Positions 54,680-63,925 of a DNA stretch of 64,000 nt are shown in pieces. The position numbers and the translations under genes are program-made. The notes beneath the pieces are model-generated. The model saw only the letters and a program-made list of their open reading frames with translations, made no database searches and was not told the DNA's origin. The number at the start of each line of letters is the position of its first letter. The first letter of the stretch is position 1. The stretch comes from Chloroflexus aggregans DSM 9485 (lineage in GTDB: Bacteria > Chloroflexota > Chloroflexia > Chloroflexales > Chloroflexaceae): NCBI RefSeq assembly GCF_000021945.1, contig NC_011831.1:4620932-4684931 (forward strand), written 5' to 3'.

Positions 54680-55750
54680 ATGTACCGTGTGTTGTTGCGC
54701 CCGATCTTGTTTCGGTTGGGTGGAGGTGATGCCGAGACGGCTCACGAACGTACCTTGCATCTGTTGGCGCTGCTGAGCCGTTCACGTCCGTTGTACCGCA
54801 CGCTGGAGCTGCTGACGACCATTCGAGATCAACGACTGTCGCGTACCGTCTTCGGGGTTCAGTTTCCCAATCCGGTCGGTTTGGCTGCCGGTATGGATAA
54901 AGACGGTGTGGCGTTGCCGGCATGGGCAGCCCTTGGCTTTGGTTTTGTCGAGGTGGGGACTGTGACGCACCTTCCGCAGCCCGGTAACCCCCGCCCGCGT
55001 CTGTTTCGGTTACCGACCCACGAGGCATTGATCAACCGGATGGGGTTCAATAATGCCGGTGCAGCCGCCCTGGCCCATCGGTTGGCGTCCTTACAGCCGG
55101 CCCCTGTTCCGGTTGGTGTCTCGATTGGTAAGTCGAAGGTGACACCACTCGAACACGCCATTGACGATTATTGCGCTTCGTTTCGCGTGCTGTTTCCCTA
55201 TGCCGCATATGTGGCGATTAACGTAAGCTCGCCGAATACGCCCGGTCTCCGCCAATTGCAAGATGCCGATCATTTGCGCGCATTGTTGGCAGCTCTGCAA
55301 CGTGTCAACACCGAGTTGGGGCGTACCCATTCGCGTGGACCGCTTCCGCTATTGGTCAAGATTGCTCCCGATCTCAGTGAACCGGCGTTGGATGAACTCT
55401 TGACCGTTTGTGCCGACCATGCCGTTGCCGGCATTATTGCGACCAATACGACAATTAGTCGTCACGGTTTGGCCGGTGCTGACCCGGCGTTGGTTGTCGA
55501 GACCGGTGGCCTCAGTGGTCGACCACTGACATTACGTGCCCGGCAGCTAGTGCAGTATGTTGCCCGTGCAACCGGTGGTCGGTTGCCGATTATCGGGGTC
55601 GGTGGAATTCATTCACCGGACGATGCACTGCGGATGTTCGAGGCCGGGGCGGCGTTGATCCAACTCTACACCGGGTTGGTGTATCACGGGCCGCTACTGC
55701 CGCGGCGAATCAACCATGCTCTGCTGTCGTATCGTAAGGGAGCTGCATGA
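54680..55750 (+). CDS. pyrD: Dihydroorotate dehydrogenase, class 2 (quinone-dependent)
   Basis: Oxidises dihydroorotate to orotate at the membrane, passing electrons to quinone. 356 residues: an N-terminal membrane-associated helical segment ([13 protein letters not shown]), then the FMN barrel with [42 protein letters not shown] (class 2 has Ser in the active-site loop), IIATNTT and GVGGI. The start is set where homology begins; the frame extends 21 codons upstream inside the preceding gene. The stop overlaps the next start. Confidence 0.95.
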   Translation: MYRVLLRPILFRLGGGDAETAHERTLHLLALLSRSRPLYRTLELLTTIRDQRLSRTVFGVQFPNPVGLAAGMDKDGVALPAWAALGFGFVEVGTVTHLPQPGNPRPRLFRLPTHEALINRMGFNNAGAAALAHRLASLQPAPVPVGVSIGKSKVTPLEHAIDDYCASFRVLFPYAAYVAINVSSPNTPGLRQLQDADHLRALLAALQRVNTELGRTHSRGPLPLLVKIAPDLSEPALDELLTVCADHAVAGIIATNTTISRHGLAGADPALVVETGGLSGRPLTLRARQLVQYVARATGGRLPIIGVGGIHSPDDALRMFEAGAALIQLYTGLVYHGPLLPRRINHALLSYRKGAA

Positions 55751-56184
55751 CCGGTTTTCTTGGCACAAAAGCTACATTTGCGCAAGATGTCTCGTTCGTA
55801 GGTAGTATTGTTGTTGCAATCGCCATGACGATCGGTGCGTATCTTGCGGTACGGGGTTACTATACTGCCCATCGCTGGGTGCAAACCGGTGCTGCCGCAG
55901 CGAATCTGATGCTGGTGTTCGGCGTGATGATTCCATCGTTGCTGTCAGTAACGCCCGATGAAAATCTGAACTTGCCGACAGCCGCGTTTGTGGCGATGCC
56001 CGCGCACGAAGTCGTCGGTACGGTGGCGATGCTGTTTGGCGTGTATGTGGTGTTGGTCGGGAATGGGTGGCTGCCGGTCCGCTGGCGGTTTACCAATTAC
56101 AAGCCGTTTATGCGGCTGGCGTTTGCGTTGTATCTGGTGGCTACCATCGTTGGTGTGGTGGTCTATTGGTTGATCCATACCTAA
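55747..56184 (+). CDS. DUF420-like membrane protein
   Basis: 145 residues with four helices. The pattern of conserved His (AHRWVQ, AHEVVG) and the F-x-N-Y-K...MR-L-A-F loop resembles DUF420 proteins, which are tied to cytochrome oxidase assembly. The ATG overlaps the pyrD stop (ATGA). A haem- or copper-related role is inferred only from the family, which I assign with moderate certainty. Confidence 0.6.
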   Translation: MTGFLGTKATFAQDVSFVGSIVVAIAMTIGAYLAVRGYYTAHRWVQTGAAAANLMLVFGVMIPSLLSVTPDENLNLPTAAFVAMPAHEVVGTVAMLFGVYVVLVGNGWLPVRWRFTNYKPFMRLAFALYLVATIVGVVVYWLIHT

Positions 56185-56275
56185 GCTGGTCAACAACGAT
56201 GTGGTAGAATTGGGGAGTATTGTGGGAAGCATAATATTCGGTGCTATCTCTTATCCCTATCGTTGGTTTTTGGAA

Positions 56276-56310
56276 TGAGAAGAGCCGTTGCGATGCAACG
56301 GCTCTTCTCA
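56276..56310 (+). terminator. Strong hairpin after the pyrD transcript
   Basis: Sixteen-base perfect arms (TGAGAAGAGCCGTTGC and its complement) around GAT. No T run follows, so it may act as a terminator or mRNA-stabilising hairpin. Confidence 0.6.
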
Positions 56311-56363
56311 CGAAACTTGGACAAGTCGGTAAGATGTAACACCGGTTTGTGATAATCAAGCCT

Positions 56364-57104
56364 ATGTCTATCTCGGCTCGGGAACGGATCTTTGTAGCAC
56401 TCGATACTCCCGACGTAGCTATGGCAATAGCCCTGGCCTCACGGCTACGCGGGTTGGTTGGCGGTTTCAAAGTAGGGCTGGAGATTTGTACGGCAGTAGG
56501 TGCGCCACAGGTAGTACGAGCGCTGGCCGATGTTGGTGGGAGTGTATTTCTCGATCTTAAATTGCACGATATTCCCAATACGGTAGCCGGTGCGGTGCGG
56601 GCAGTGTGTGCGTTGGGTCCTGCGGTACGTATGCTAACCCTTCATTGCACCGGTGGCAGCGCAATGTTGCGTGCCGCAGTCGTCGCCGCTCAAGCGATGC
56701 CGCAGCGCCCGTTGTTACTCGGCGTTACTGTGTTGACCAGCCTCGATGCAGCGGCGTTGTCCGGCGAATTACAAGTTGTACCCTCGGTGACTGAGTATGT
56801 GGTACATTTAGCCCGGATGGCGCAGGCTTGTGGCCTCGATGGAGTTGTCGCTTCACCCCACGAAGTAGGCGCGATCCGAGCTGCGTGCCCTGATATGCGC
56901 ATTATTACGCCGGGTATCCGGCCTCGGTGGGCTGCTGAGGGCGATCAACGACGGGTCATGACTCCGGCTGATGCGCTACGCGCCGGGGCTGATTATCTTG
57001 TTATTGGTCGCCCGATTACAAACCCGCCACCGATAATCGGTGATCCGGTGGCGGCAATTGACCGGCTCTTAGCCGAGATTGAACAAGCGAGTACCATGCA
57101 ATGA
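56364..57104 (+). CDS. pyrF: Orotidine 5'-phosphate decarboxylase
   Basis: Last step of UMP synthesis. 246 residues: FVALDTPD with the substrate Asp, GGFKVGLEI, and the catalytic DLKLHDIPNT loop with Lys-Asp-Lys-type residues; phosphate grip in ITPGIRPRWAAEGDQRRVMTP and IGRPI near the end. The ATG at 56364 fits the family start; a GTG five codons earlier is possible. pyrE begins within its stop codon (ATGA). Confidence 0.94.
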   Translation: MSISARERIFVALDTPDVAMAIALASRLRGLVGGFKVGLEICTAVGAPQVVRALADVGGSVFLDLKLHDIPNTVAGAVRAVCALGPAVRMLTLHCTGGSAMLRAAVVAAQAMPQRPLLLGVTVLTSLDAAALSGELQVVPSVTEYVVHLARMAQACGLDGVVASPHEVGAIRAACPDMRIITPGIRPRWAAEGDQRRVMTPADALRAGADYLVIGRPITNPPPIIGDPVAAIDRLLAEIEQASTMQ

Positions 57105-57751
57105 ATAATCACGAATCCAATCTCTTGACCGTGCTGCACCAACTGGGTGCCATTGTGACGAACGATCACATCGTCTATACTTCAGGCCGCCACGGTAGTA
57201 GCTACGTAAATAAAGATGCACTCTATCCGCACACCGCAGCGGCAAGTATGGTTGGTGCAGCGTTAGCGCGCCATTTCGCCGAACTCGATGTGGAGACGGT
57301 AGCCGGTCCGACGGTTGGTGGTGTGATTATGGCCCAGTGGACGGCCTACCATCTTTCGCAGCTTTGTGGGCGCGAAGTGTTGGCCGTGTACGCTGAAGAA
57401 GAACAAACTGATGCCGGTAAACGGCGTGTGTTCCGACGTGGCTACGATGCCTTGATTGCGGGCAAGCGGGTGCTGGTGGTAGAAGATGTCATGACAACCG
57501 GTGGTTCAGCCCGTTTGGTCGTTGAGGCTGTCCGTGCAGCGAGTGGAACCGTTGTTGGGGTGGGTGCGCTCTGCAACCGTGGTGGGATTACTGCCGTCGA
57601 TCTTGCGGTACCGACACTCGTCGCTCTTACCGAACTACCCCTGGAGAGTTATCCAGCCGATGAGTGTCCGCTCTGTGCCGCCGGTATTCCGATCAATCCT
57701 CGTTTAGGCAAGGGGGCGGCTTACTTACGTCAGCATGCCGATCGGTTGTAA
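57101..57751 (+). CDS. pyrE: Orotate phosphoribosyltransferase
   Basis: Joins orotate and PRPP to give OMP. 216 residues with the type I PRTase PRPP loop VLVVEDVMTTGGSA, the flexible loop residues around RRVFRRGYD and the N-terminal HIVYTSGRHGSSYVNKD. A Cys pair near the C-terminus (CPLCAAGIP) is typical of one subgroup of this enzyme. Coupled to pyrF through a 4-base overlap. Confidence 0.94.
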   Translation: MNNHESNLLTVLHQLGAIVTNDHIVYTSGRHGSSYVNKDALYPHTAAASMVGAALARHFAELDVETVAGPTVGGVIMAQWTAYHLSQLCGREVLAVYAEEEQTDAGKRRVFRRGYDALIAGKRVLVVEDVMTTGGSARLVVEAVRAASGTVVGVGALCNRGGITAVDLAVPTLVALTELPLESYPADECPLCAAGIPINPRLGKGAAYLRQHADRL

Positions 57752-57757
57752 TGATCA

Positions 57758-58471
57758 ATGGGAAACGCGATGGAGTCATTTTCCTATTTCTTGCGATTAA
57801 GTACTGCTGGACTGCTGCTTGATGTTGAGAGCTTTCGGATGCAGCGTGATAATCCGAGGACACTGCGCGATGGCTTTGTAGTAGTCCTGCTCATCGGTGT
57901 ACTGGTTGGAGCCGCCGGTATCATCGGTAATCTGCTGAGTATGCTGGCAATGCCTGATCCGCAGGCGTTCCTCGATGTGATCAAGAGTCATCTCGAACGC
58001 GCAGCATTTGTGACCGAATTGCAGCGCGCGAATCCGGGTTTCAATCTTGATCCGGTTTTTGACCAACTGACACGTCTCATCAATGTCTTACGCTGGAGTG
58101 GTCTGATCGGTGCTGTGATAACGCCGGTTGTCTATCTCATCAGTTGGCTCGTCTACAGTGCTGTTGCCCATGTGGCAGCGCGTATGTTGGGTGGTGAAGG
58201 GTCGTTTGCACAGACCTTGGGTTGCACAGCACTCGCCAGTGGCGCCAATTGGTTGGCGGTGGTCCAGATCGTCCCGTTTGCCCAAGTCGCCGGGACAACC
58301 ATCCTTGGCTTAATCGGGTGTTACCTTGGTTTGCGGGCAGCGCATCATCTGCCGGCGTGGCGAGCGTTTTGGGCAACGCTCATCGGGCCGATCTTCCTCG
58401 GTCTGTTACTGATCGTACTCGGCTGTGGAGCGCTGGCAGTATTGATCGCTGTCGGTCAAGGGGGGCGCTGA
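57758..58471 (+). CDS. Yip1-like membrane protein
   Basis: 237 residues with five hydrophobic helices and the Yip1 pattern of a short N-terminal amphipathic part, a loop, then a helical bundle containing AARMLGGEGSFAQTLGCTALAS. A second ATG at 57770 may be the true start. It is followed at once by a paralogue. Function unknown; the pair may be co-transcribed with pyrFE. Confidence 0.65.
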   Translation: MGNAMESFSYFLRLSTAGLLLDVESFRMQRDNPRTLRDGFVVVLLIGVLVGAAGIIGNLLSMLAMPDPQAFLDVIKSHLERAAFVTELQRANPGFNLDPVFDQLTRLINVLRWSGLIGAVITPVVYLISWLVYSAVAHVAARMLGGEGSFAQTLGCTALASGANWLAVVQIVPFAQVAGTTILGLIGCYLGLRAAHHLPAWRAFWATLIGPIFLGLLLIVLGCGALAVLIAVGQGGR

Positions 58472-58472
58472 C

Positions 58473-59213
58473 ATGTCGGTTATTGATACGTTCAATAAAA
58501 CGCTGATGCTTAATCAGAGTGTCTTTATCGAAATGCGCGATGCTCGTGATGGCGTGCGGCGCGGGTTTCTCCTGATTTTGATGGTCGGTTTGCTCGTAGG
58601 GGTAATCCAAAGTGTCAATTTGTTGATCGCATCTTCAGATCCCGAACGGATCGTACAAGACATCTTAGCAAACTATCGCCAAACGGTTGAACAGCAACGC
58701 GCGGCAGCTACGACACCTGAACAGCGCGAAATCGTCAGGATACTCGAAGAGAGCGAAACGTTCGTTGCCGATCTCGTGCGTGATCTCCTGAGCTTGTCGT
58801 CAGTGTTACCGCGACCGGTTGCATTGGTCTTGCAAGCCCTTGGTCAAGCCGTCTCAACGCCGCTGAGCTATCTGAGTGGTATGCTGTTGGCAGTGGTACT
58901 GACGCATGTCGCAGCGCGTCAGTTGGGTGGTCAAGGTGGTATTCGAGCTATGGTTGCGGTCGGTTCGCTGTCGGTAGCACCGCACGCGCTCGATGCACTG
59001 ACCTTCATCCCTATTCTCAGTTTTCCCTTAGGAGTGATTGCATGGGGATGGGGATTGATTATCTTAATCAACGGTACGGCGGTGGTGCATCGGTTTGATA
59101 CCGGTAAAGCAACGTTGGCTGTGCTTCTTTATCCAAGTTTGTTGATCGTGCTCGCCATTCTATTCAGTTGTTTGCTCATCGTCCTGGTGACGGCGCTGGC
59201 AGCGACGGTATAG
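58473..59213 (+). CDS. Yip1-like membrane protein, paralogue
   Basis: 246 residues, similar in build to the preceding protein: N-terminal amphipathic helix, one helix, a soluble loop of about 70 residues (QTVEQQRAAATTPEQREIV...), then a bundle with AARQLGGQGGIRAMVAVGSLSVAP. It starts one base after the preceding stop codon. Function unknown. Confidence 0.65.
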   Translation: MSVIDTFNKTLMLNQSVFIEMRDARDGVRRGFLLILMVGLLVGVIQSVNLLIASSDPERIVQDILANYRQTVEQQRAAATTPEQREIVRILEESETFVADLVRDLLSLSSVLPRPVALVLQALGQAVSTPLSYLSGMLLAVVLTHVAARQLGGQGGIRAMVAVGSLSVAPHALDALTFIPILSFPLGVIAWGWGLIILINGTAVVHRFDTGKATLAVLLYPSLLIVLAILFSCLLIVLVTALAATV

Positions 59214-59268
59214 CGTGAGCAAGAGGTGGGAGTCGCTCCCACCTCTGTTGATGCTATTGATGCTATGC

Positions 59269-60219
59269 TCAATCACTACGACCGTACCCATATACGAGGC
59301 GATCTTGCCAGATCGGCAATGCCCCACCACGACTGATCAGCGCTGCCCCTACCCCCCAACTTGCCACCGCATAGCCTATAGCTAGTGCAACGGCAGGTGC
59401 AACCATACTTACGACAACGAGCGGTGTGATAATAATGAGTGTACCAACCGCGGCAGCCAGTGGTGGTCTGAGTGTCCATGTCGGCGGCCAGGCAGCCGTA
59501 AGTGCGCGGGCAACACCGGTAAAGCCAATCGCATATGGGACGTGCATAAGGAGGCTAAGTGGGAGAAAGAGGATTGGCCCGATCAGGGTTAGCGTCAGAA
59601 GGCCAACGACAAACGGTAATGCCGCGAGTATGAGCACGGTCGAGAGAAAACCGACCAGCGCACTGCGCAGTGGTGCGGCACGCAATGCGCGACCAATACC
59701 TGCGGTGCGACGTGGCCAGATCAGCGTCAACGCTACCGTAAGCAAGATAGTGATAATTGCACCGATAATACCGCTTATTCCCACCGGGAGAAAGAGACGA
59801 TTTGAAGTTTGACCATGCAGTACGTTGATCAATGAAGTCGTAACCGTTGAACTGACAAGCGGTTCGGTCCCGATCACTGCACCATTGGCTTCAACTCCAC
59901 TCTTTATCGTCACACCACCGGTGAGTGAAAGGATATTCCCTTCCACCACCGCGCCGCTTTCTAGCTCAATTGAACCGGTATAGCTGACAATATCACCACG
60001 CACGATACCGCGTACCGTGATCGAACCAAACCAGCTCGTTATATCGCCATCAACCTCGCCGAGCACGAGCACCGGTTGATCGAAGGTAGCAATATCACCG
60101 TGATACAGCTCATCGGCGGCAATCACGAACGGTGTCGGCGTCTGGGCAGCAGCCGATTTTGGCACGGCAACCCACGTCAAGATGATGATGAAAAGAAAAA
60201 GCCAACGTCGTTTCATCAC
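59269..60219 (-). CDS. Exported bactofilin-like beta-helix protein with membrane domain
   Basis: 316 residues. A signal peptide (RRWLFLFIIILTWVAV...AAAQ) is followed by a repeat-rich domain about 35-120 (DGDITSWFGSITVRG, RGDIVSYTGSIELES, EGNILSLTGGVTIKS) that fits the right-handed beta-helix of polymer-forming bactofilin-like proteins, then four or five membrane helices. The start overlaps the anti-sigma-like gene stop (ATGA), so it belongs to the sigma-factor operon and may be in the envelope response it controls. Confidence 0.7.
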   Translation of the reverse strand: MMKRRWLFLFIIILTWVAVPKSAAAQTPTPFVIAADELYHGDIATFDQPVLVLGEVDGDITSWFGSITVRGIVRGDIVSYTGSIELESGAVVEGNILSLTGGVTIKSGVEANGAVIGTEPLVSSTVTTSLINVLHGQTSNRLFLPVGISGIIGAIITILLTVALTLIWPRRTAGIGRALRAAPLRSALVGFLSTVLILAALPFVVGLLTLTLIGPILFLPLSLLMHVPYAIGFTGVARALTAAWPPTWTLRPPLAAAVGTLIIITPLVVVSMVAPAVALAIGYAVASWGVGAALISRGGALPIWQDRLVYGYGRSD

Positions 60220-60662
60220 TCAACCTCAGCTAATGGCGCGTCAATGATCAATTTACGCCAAAGCCAACCACCGCCGATCAAGAGGAAGAGACTTGGAATG
60301 AGCCACCAGGCTGTTGCAAACCAGAGATTCCAGATCGGTTTAGCGATCAACGTTAGCGTGACGAGCAACCGTCCGGTGTCCGTCTCCAGACCACCGACGA
60401 GCAGAGCCGGGCCGGTACTATCAATCCATAGGCCCCACGCGCCAATTGCCAGTAATACGAGTGGTAATACCGGCCAAAGTTGCCACCATGGTCGACGGTA
60501 TGTCGGCGTCGGCGTTACGCCAGAAAGCTGTCGTACTACCCGTGCCGACAGATCGGGTGGCGGTGGAGCCATCTGTGGCTCACCCCAGCGGGCTAGTAAC
60601 GCGCGGGTTTCGGCTTCAATTTGAGCCATCTCTTCGTCGGTGAACTCATCAGACCCTCTCAT
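60216..60662 (-). CDS. Membrane protein, probable anti-sigma factor
   Basis: 148 residues: a cytoplasmic N-terminal 50 residues, rich in acidic residues (DEFTDEEMAQIEAETRALL), then two or three membrane helices. It is overlapped by the ECF sigma gene stop on one side (ATGA) and the bactofilin-like start on the other. The place and build suit an anti-sigma factor, although no zinc-finger HxxxCxxC motif is present, so this is inferred from context. Confidence 0.6.
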   Translation of the reverse strand: MRGSDEFTDEEMAQIEAETRALLARWGEPQMAPPPPDLSARVVRQLSGVTPTPTYRRPWWQLWPVLPLVLLAIGAWGLWIDSTGPALLVGGLETDTGRLLVTLTLIAKPIWNLWFATAWWLIPSLFLLIGGGWLWRKLIIDAPLAEVE

Positions 60663-61216
60663 AGCTCCTCCTCCATCGCGAGGGCCTCTTGCAACATTTT
60701 ACGTGCTCGGTGTAGCCGTGTTTTGACGGTCGCTTCGGTAAGACCGAGGATGGTACCGATTTCTTCATACGATAAATCGTGCCAGTAGCGCAAGACAATA
60801 ACACTCCGGTACATTGCGGGCAGACGCTGCAAAGCGCGCTGAATCATTTCCCGACTAGACTGCTGTAGCGCGCTCCGTTCTGGTCCTGGTTGCGTGCTTG
60901 GCAACCAAAAGGCGACATCATCGAGTGTGAGCCAGTGAAACCGTCGTCGTCGTAGGCGATCGATACAGTAGTTTGAGCCGATGGCAAGGAGCCAGGTCAC
61001 CAACCGGCGTGACGGGTCATAACTCTTCAGGTTACGAAATGCACGCAGGAATATCTCCTGTACTGCATCCTCCGCCTCGAATGCGTCACCGAGCATACGA
61101 TACGCTTGATTATACAAAACTCCGGTGTAACGCTGTACAATCAGCGCGCAAGCCGATTGATCGCCGGCGCATGCTCGGTTAACGAGGTCAACTTCATCAC
61201 ATTGTGGATCGCTCAC
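60659..61216 (-). CDS. ECF-family sigma factor
   Basis: 185 residues. Region 2: YNQAYRMLGDAFEAEDAVQEIFLRAFRNL...WLLAIGSNYCIDRLRRRR; region 4: LPAMYRSVIVLRYWHDLSYEEIGTILGLTEATVKTRLHRARKML. It directs RNA polymerase to a set of stress or envelope promoters. The start is a GTG with GAGGAG five bases before it. It heads a three-gene, fully overlapping operon. Confidence 0.93.
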   Translation of the reverse strand: MSDPQCDEVDLVNRACAGDQSACALIVQRYTGVLYNQAYRMLGDAFEAEDAVQEIFLRAFRNLKSYDPSRRLVTWLLAIGSNYCIDRLRRRRFHWLTLDDVAFWLPSTQPGPERSALQQSSREMIQRALQRLPAMYRSVIVLRYWHDLSYEEIGTILGLTEATVKTRLHRARKMLQEALAMEEEL

Positions 61217-61359
61217 ACGCGCTCCTCATCGCAATCATGTACGTATTAGTTTATGAAAGGTTACCATCGGCACGAACTTGCAAGACAACGCAGGTTCGTG
61301 TACCATCTTCGTGATGCGGCGGTCTGCCGTCAACTGTTGTCGATCCACTGGAGGAAGTT

Positions 61360-61614
61360 GTGGCTGCTCATATTAATCGTGAACAAATCCGCGCCGCACT
61401 GGCTGAAACCGATCCGGCTGTTAGTTTTTACCTTGATTTGAATTCCGGTGAGGTGTTGCGCGTCCCCGACACCGATCCGAGTGCCGAAGCTGAAGCGCTG
61501 CGCAATCAGGTGATGGAAGGGTATGGGGATCGATACCGCTACATTCCGGGCGGAAAAACCAACCCGACCGATAGCGATGTGCAGCTCTGGCTCGAAGCAG
61601 AGGGATTAGCCTAA
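61360..61614 (+). CDS. Small hypothetical protein, UPF0158-like
   Basis: 84 residues. A block of the type FYLDLNSGEVLRVPD followed by acidic residues resembles the start of UPF0158 proteins. The GTG start at 61360 follows GGAGGAAG. It is alone between the sigma operon and the ABC permease gene. Role unknown. Confidence 0.6.
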   Translation: MAAHINREQIRAALAETDPAVSFYLDLNSGEVLRVPDTDPSAEAEALRNQVMEGYGDRYRYIPGGKTNPTDSDVQLWLEAEGLA

Positions 61615-61690
61615 ACGCCGGATACCGGCAAAGTGAAGGATCGAGCGGCTCCTGGGACACGTCGTACTTCATCCCCTATTCCATCTGGAT

Positions 61691-61712
61691 GGGCGGACGT
61701 TGGTGTCCGCCC
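61691..61712. terminator. Hairpin between converging genes
   Basis: Arms GGGCGGAC / GTCCGCCC with a 6-base loop lie between the small gene and the converging ABC permease gene. A T-rich segment follows on the plus strand. Confidence 0.55.
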
Positions 61713-61820
61713 GCTATTGTTTGTACGCTTGCTTTGAATGATATTCAACGGAACCGAACCGCTTCGTCTGTTCACATACAGTAGGTAGTCCTGCGGAACT
61801 TCCCGGCGATGATGCGTGAA

Positions 61821-63104
61821 TTATTGTTTTTCGTAAGGCTTACCCACTGCCGCCGGTCCAACGGCTCGCCCGATCAGTCCGGCTAGCACGATCATTGTGA
61901 CCACGTAGGGGATCACTTGCAAAAATTGCACCGGTACCGGTCCACCCAAAACTTGTACCTGCAAGATTTGGAAGCGCGTCCCTAATGCCTCAGCGAAACC
62001 GAACAGCATAGCACCGCCAAACGCACCAAATGGCATCCATTTTCCGAAGATCATTGCCGCCAGCGCGATAAAGCCCTTACCGGCTGTCATCCCATCGTCA
62101 AATTGACCAACGGTCTCGATTGAAAACCACGCACCTCCCAGCCCGGCAATACATCCGCTAATGAACACATTGATGTAGCGCATCCGATTGACGGCAATAC
62201 CTACCGTATCCGCTGCTTTCGGATTCTCGCCGACGGCTCGCGTGCGCAAGCCCCAACGGGTCTGAAAGAGGATGATATGGGTGATGACCACCAGCAGAAG
62301 CATTGCAAAAAAGATCGGTTTGCCACCGAAGACTAAGGTGCCAATGATGGGGATCGCATCCAGCGAGCGGGCCAGATCGGGAAATCCGGCATTGGCGATC
62401 ATTGCCGAAAGTGAAGGTAATGTTACTCGTCCACCACCTTCAACGACGATGTACTGACGGCGGAGATAGCCGGTAATGCCAATGGCTAAGATATTAACGA
62501 CTGTACCGCTAATGATCTGGTCGGTGCGAAACGAGATTGAGAGTACGCCGTGCAGTAAGGCCATAATCCCGCCGATAATGACGGCGCCAACCACACCAAG
62601 CCAGATATTACCGGTAAAGATGAAAATGGCAAAGCCGAAGGCCGCGCCCATTAACATCATCCCTTCAATGGCGATGTTAATGACCCCCGAACGTTCAGCC
62701 CAGATACCGGCTAATGCACCAAGCGCCAACGGTGTGCCTAAGCGCAACGACTCACTCAGCATGACGGTCGCGTTGGTTTGCTTACCGGCAGCGGCCCAGA
62801 TTAAGATCGCCGGGAACAGGAGCACGGCACCGATCCAAAGCAAGCTATCAGTCCAACGTGAGACGAGATTGCTCAGCCCAAGCACCCCGGCTACCGTCAC
62901 AATGAGACCGATCACGCTTAAGCTCCACGCCGTTGGAAAATTGATAATCGGCTGTGGCACGGCCAAGGCAATGCGACTCACCACATCATCACCTGCCAGT
63001 GCCGGCGGAAGATAGTTAAACAGCATCAACAAGCCTAATATGGTAAAAAAGCCGGCGATAACGTGCCGGCGGGTAATGCCACGACGGCTTTTGCTCATTG
63101 ACAA
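61821..63104 (-). CDS. ABC transporter permease, nucleoside/simple-sugar type
   Basis: 427 residues with about ten membrane helices. AERSGVINIAIEGMMLMGA and GLRTRAVGENPKAADTVGI are typical of the BPD_transp_2 permeases that work with BmpA-type binding proteins in nucleoside uptake (YufQ/NupQ group). The N-terminus has three additional helices compared with the shortest family members. AAAGGA precedes the ATG. The partner permease, ATPase and binding protein are not within the window downstream of it. Substrate is inferred. Confidence 0.85.
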   Translation of the reverse strand: MSMSKSRRGITRRHVIAGFFTILGLLMLFNYLPPALAGDDVVSRIALAVPQPIINFPTAWSLSVIGLIVTVAGVLGLSNLVSRWTDSLLWIGAVLLFPAILIWAAAGKQTNATVMLSESLRLGTPLALGALAGIWAERSGVINIAIEGMMLMGAAFGFAIFIFTGNIWLGVVGAVIIGGIMALLHGVLSISFRTDQIISGTVVNILAIGITGYLRRQYIVVEGGGRVTLPSLSAMIANAGFPDLARSLDAIPIIGTLVFGGKPIFFAMLLLVVITHIILFQTRWGLRTRAVGENPKAADTVGIAVNRMRYINVFISGCIAGLGGAWFSIETVGQFDDGMTAGKGFIALAAMIFGKWMPFGAFGGAMLFGFAEALGTRFQILQVQVLGGPVPVQFLQVIPYVVTMIVLAGLIGRAVGPAAVGKPYEKQ

Positions 63105-63188
63105 CGTCCTTTCCTGTTCACACTTGCAGCCGATATGATACCATAAGCAGCAAGCTTCTGAATAGATCCGTGGAGGGAATGACCAACA

Positions 63189-63758
63189 ATGAGCGATTCG
63201 GAACGGCTTTCATCTGTTTCTGACCAACCACCTCTGTTTCCACCTTTACCCATACCCTCATTACTGCAACTTATCGAAGCTGTACTGTTCGTAGCCGGTG
63301 AGCCGGTTACACTTGAGCAGTTGGCTCGTGTACTTGAAGTTTCACCAGAGCAGATTGAAGCCGCTATTGAGGAATTGAGTGCGAGCTATGCGCAGCGCGG
63401 TATTCGCCTCCAACGTCATGGCGATCAGTTGATGTTGGTGAGTGCCCCAGAGGCAGCCCCGGTGATTCGTCGGTTTCTCGGTAGTCAAAACGGCCAGCGT
63501 CTTTCCCATGCAGCACTCGAAACCTTAGCAATTATCGCGTACCGACAACCGATCACGCGCGCTCAGATTGAAGCCATTCGTGGTGTTGATAGTAGCGCTG
63601 CTCTCCGTGCATTGCTCGCACGCGATCTTATCTGTGAGGTCGGTCGTCTAGAGACGTTGGGTCGCCCTATCCTCTATGCTACTACTCCAATGTTCCTCCA
63701 ACAATTCGGTTTAACCAGTCTGGCCGATCTGCCGCCGATTGATCTCCCAGAATTGTAA
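63189..63758 (+). CDS. scpB: Segregation and condensation protein B
   Basis: 189 residues: two winged-helix domains of ScpB, with LIEAVLFVAGEPVTLEQLARVL at the start and ALETLAIIAYRQPITRAQIEAIRGVDSSAALRALL in the second. ScpB joins ScpA and SMC in the condensin complex. Length is normal for the family. GGAGGG lies upstream. The scpA gene is not adjacent in this window. Confidence 0.94.
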   Translation: MSDSERLSSVSDQPPLFPPLPIPSLLQLIEAVLFVAGEPVTLEQLARVLEVSPEQIEAAIEELSASYAQRGIRLQRHGDQLMLVSAPEAAPVIRRFLGSQNGQRLSHAALETLAIIAYRQPITRAQIEAIRGVDSSAALRALLARDLICEVGRLETLGRPILYATTPMFLQQFGLTSLADLPPIDLPEL

Positions 63759-63804
63759 TCGCTTGGTATGTCTATCCACCATCTTCTCCCTATCTGTCCA
63801 CCCG

Positions 63805-63925
63805 TTATCCACAAGCGAGGGGTGACAATTCAGCGAGTGTGCGTCGCGGTAATAGGCGCACTCTGATGCGATCAAACGCTGTTGTCGTAGGAAGCGAACT
63901 GTCATGTTATCCACATTTTTCCACA
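63805..63925. other. DnaA-box cluster, possible origin region (partial)
   Basis: Two perfect TTATCCACA boxes (63805-63813, 63907-63915) and a TTTTCCACA at 63917-63925 lie in a gene-free stretch after scpB; weaker CTATCCACC and CTGTCCACC occur just before. The window ends soon after, so a dnaA gene or AT-rich unwinding element cannot be confirmed. No gene is seen in 63759-64000. Confidence 0.5.
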
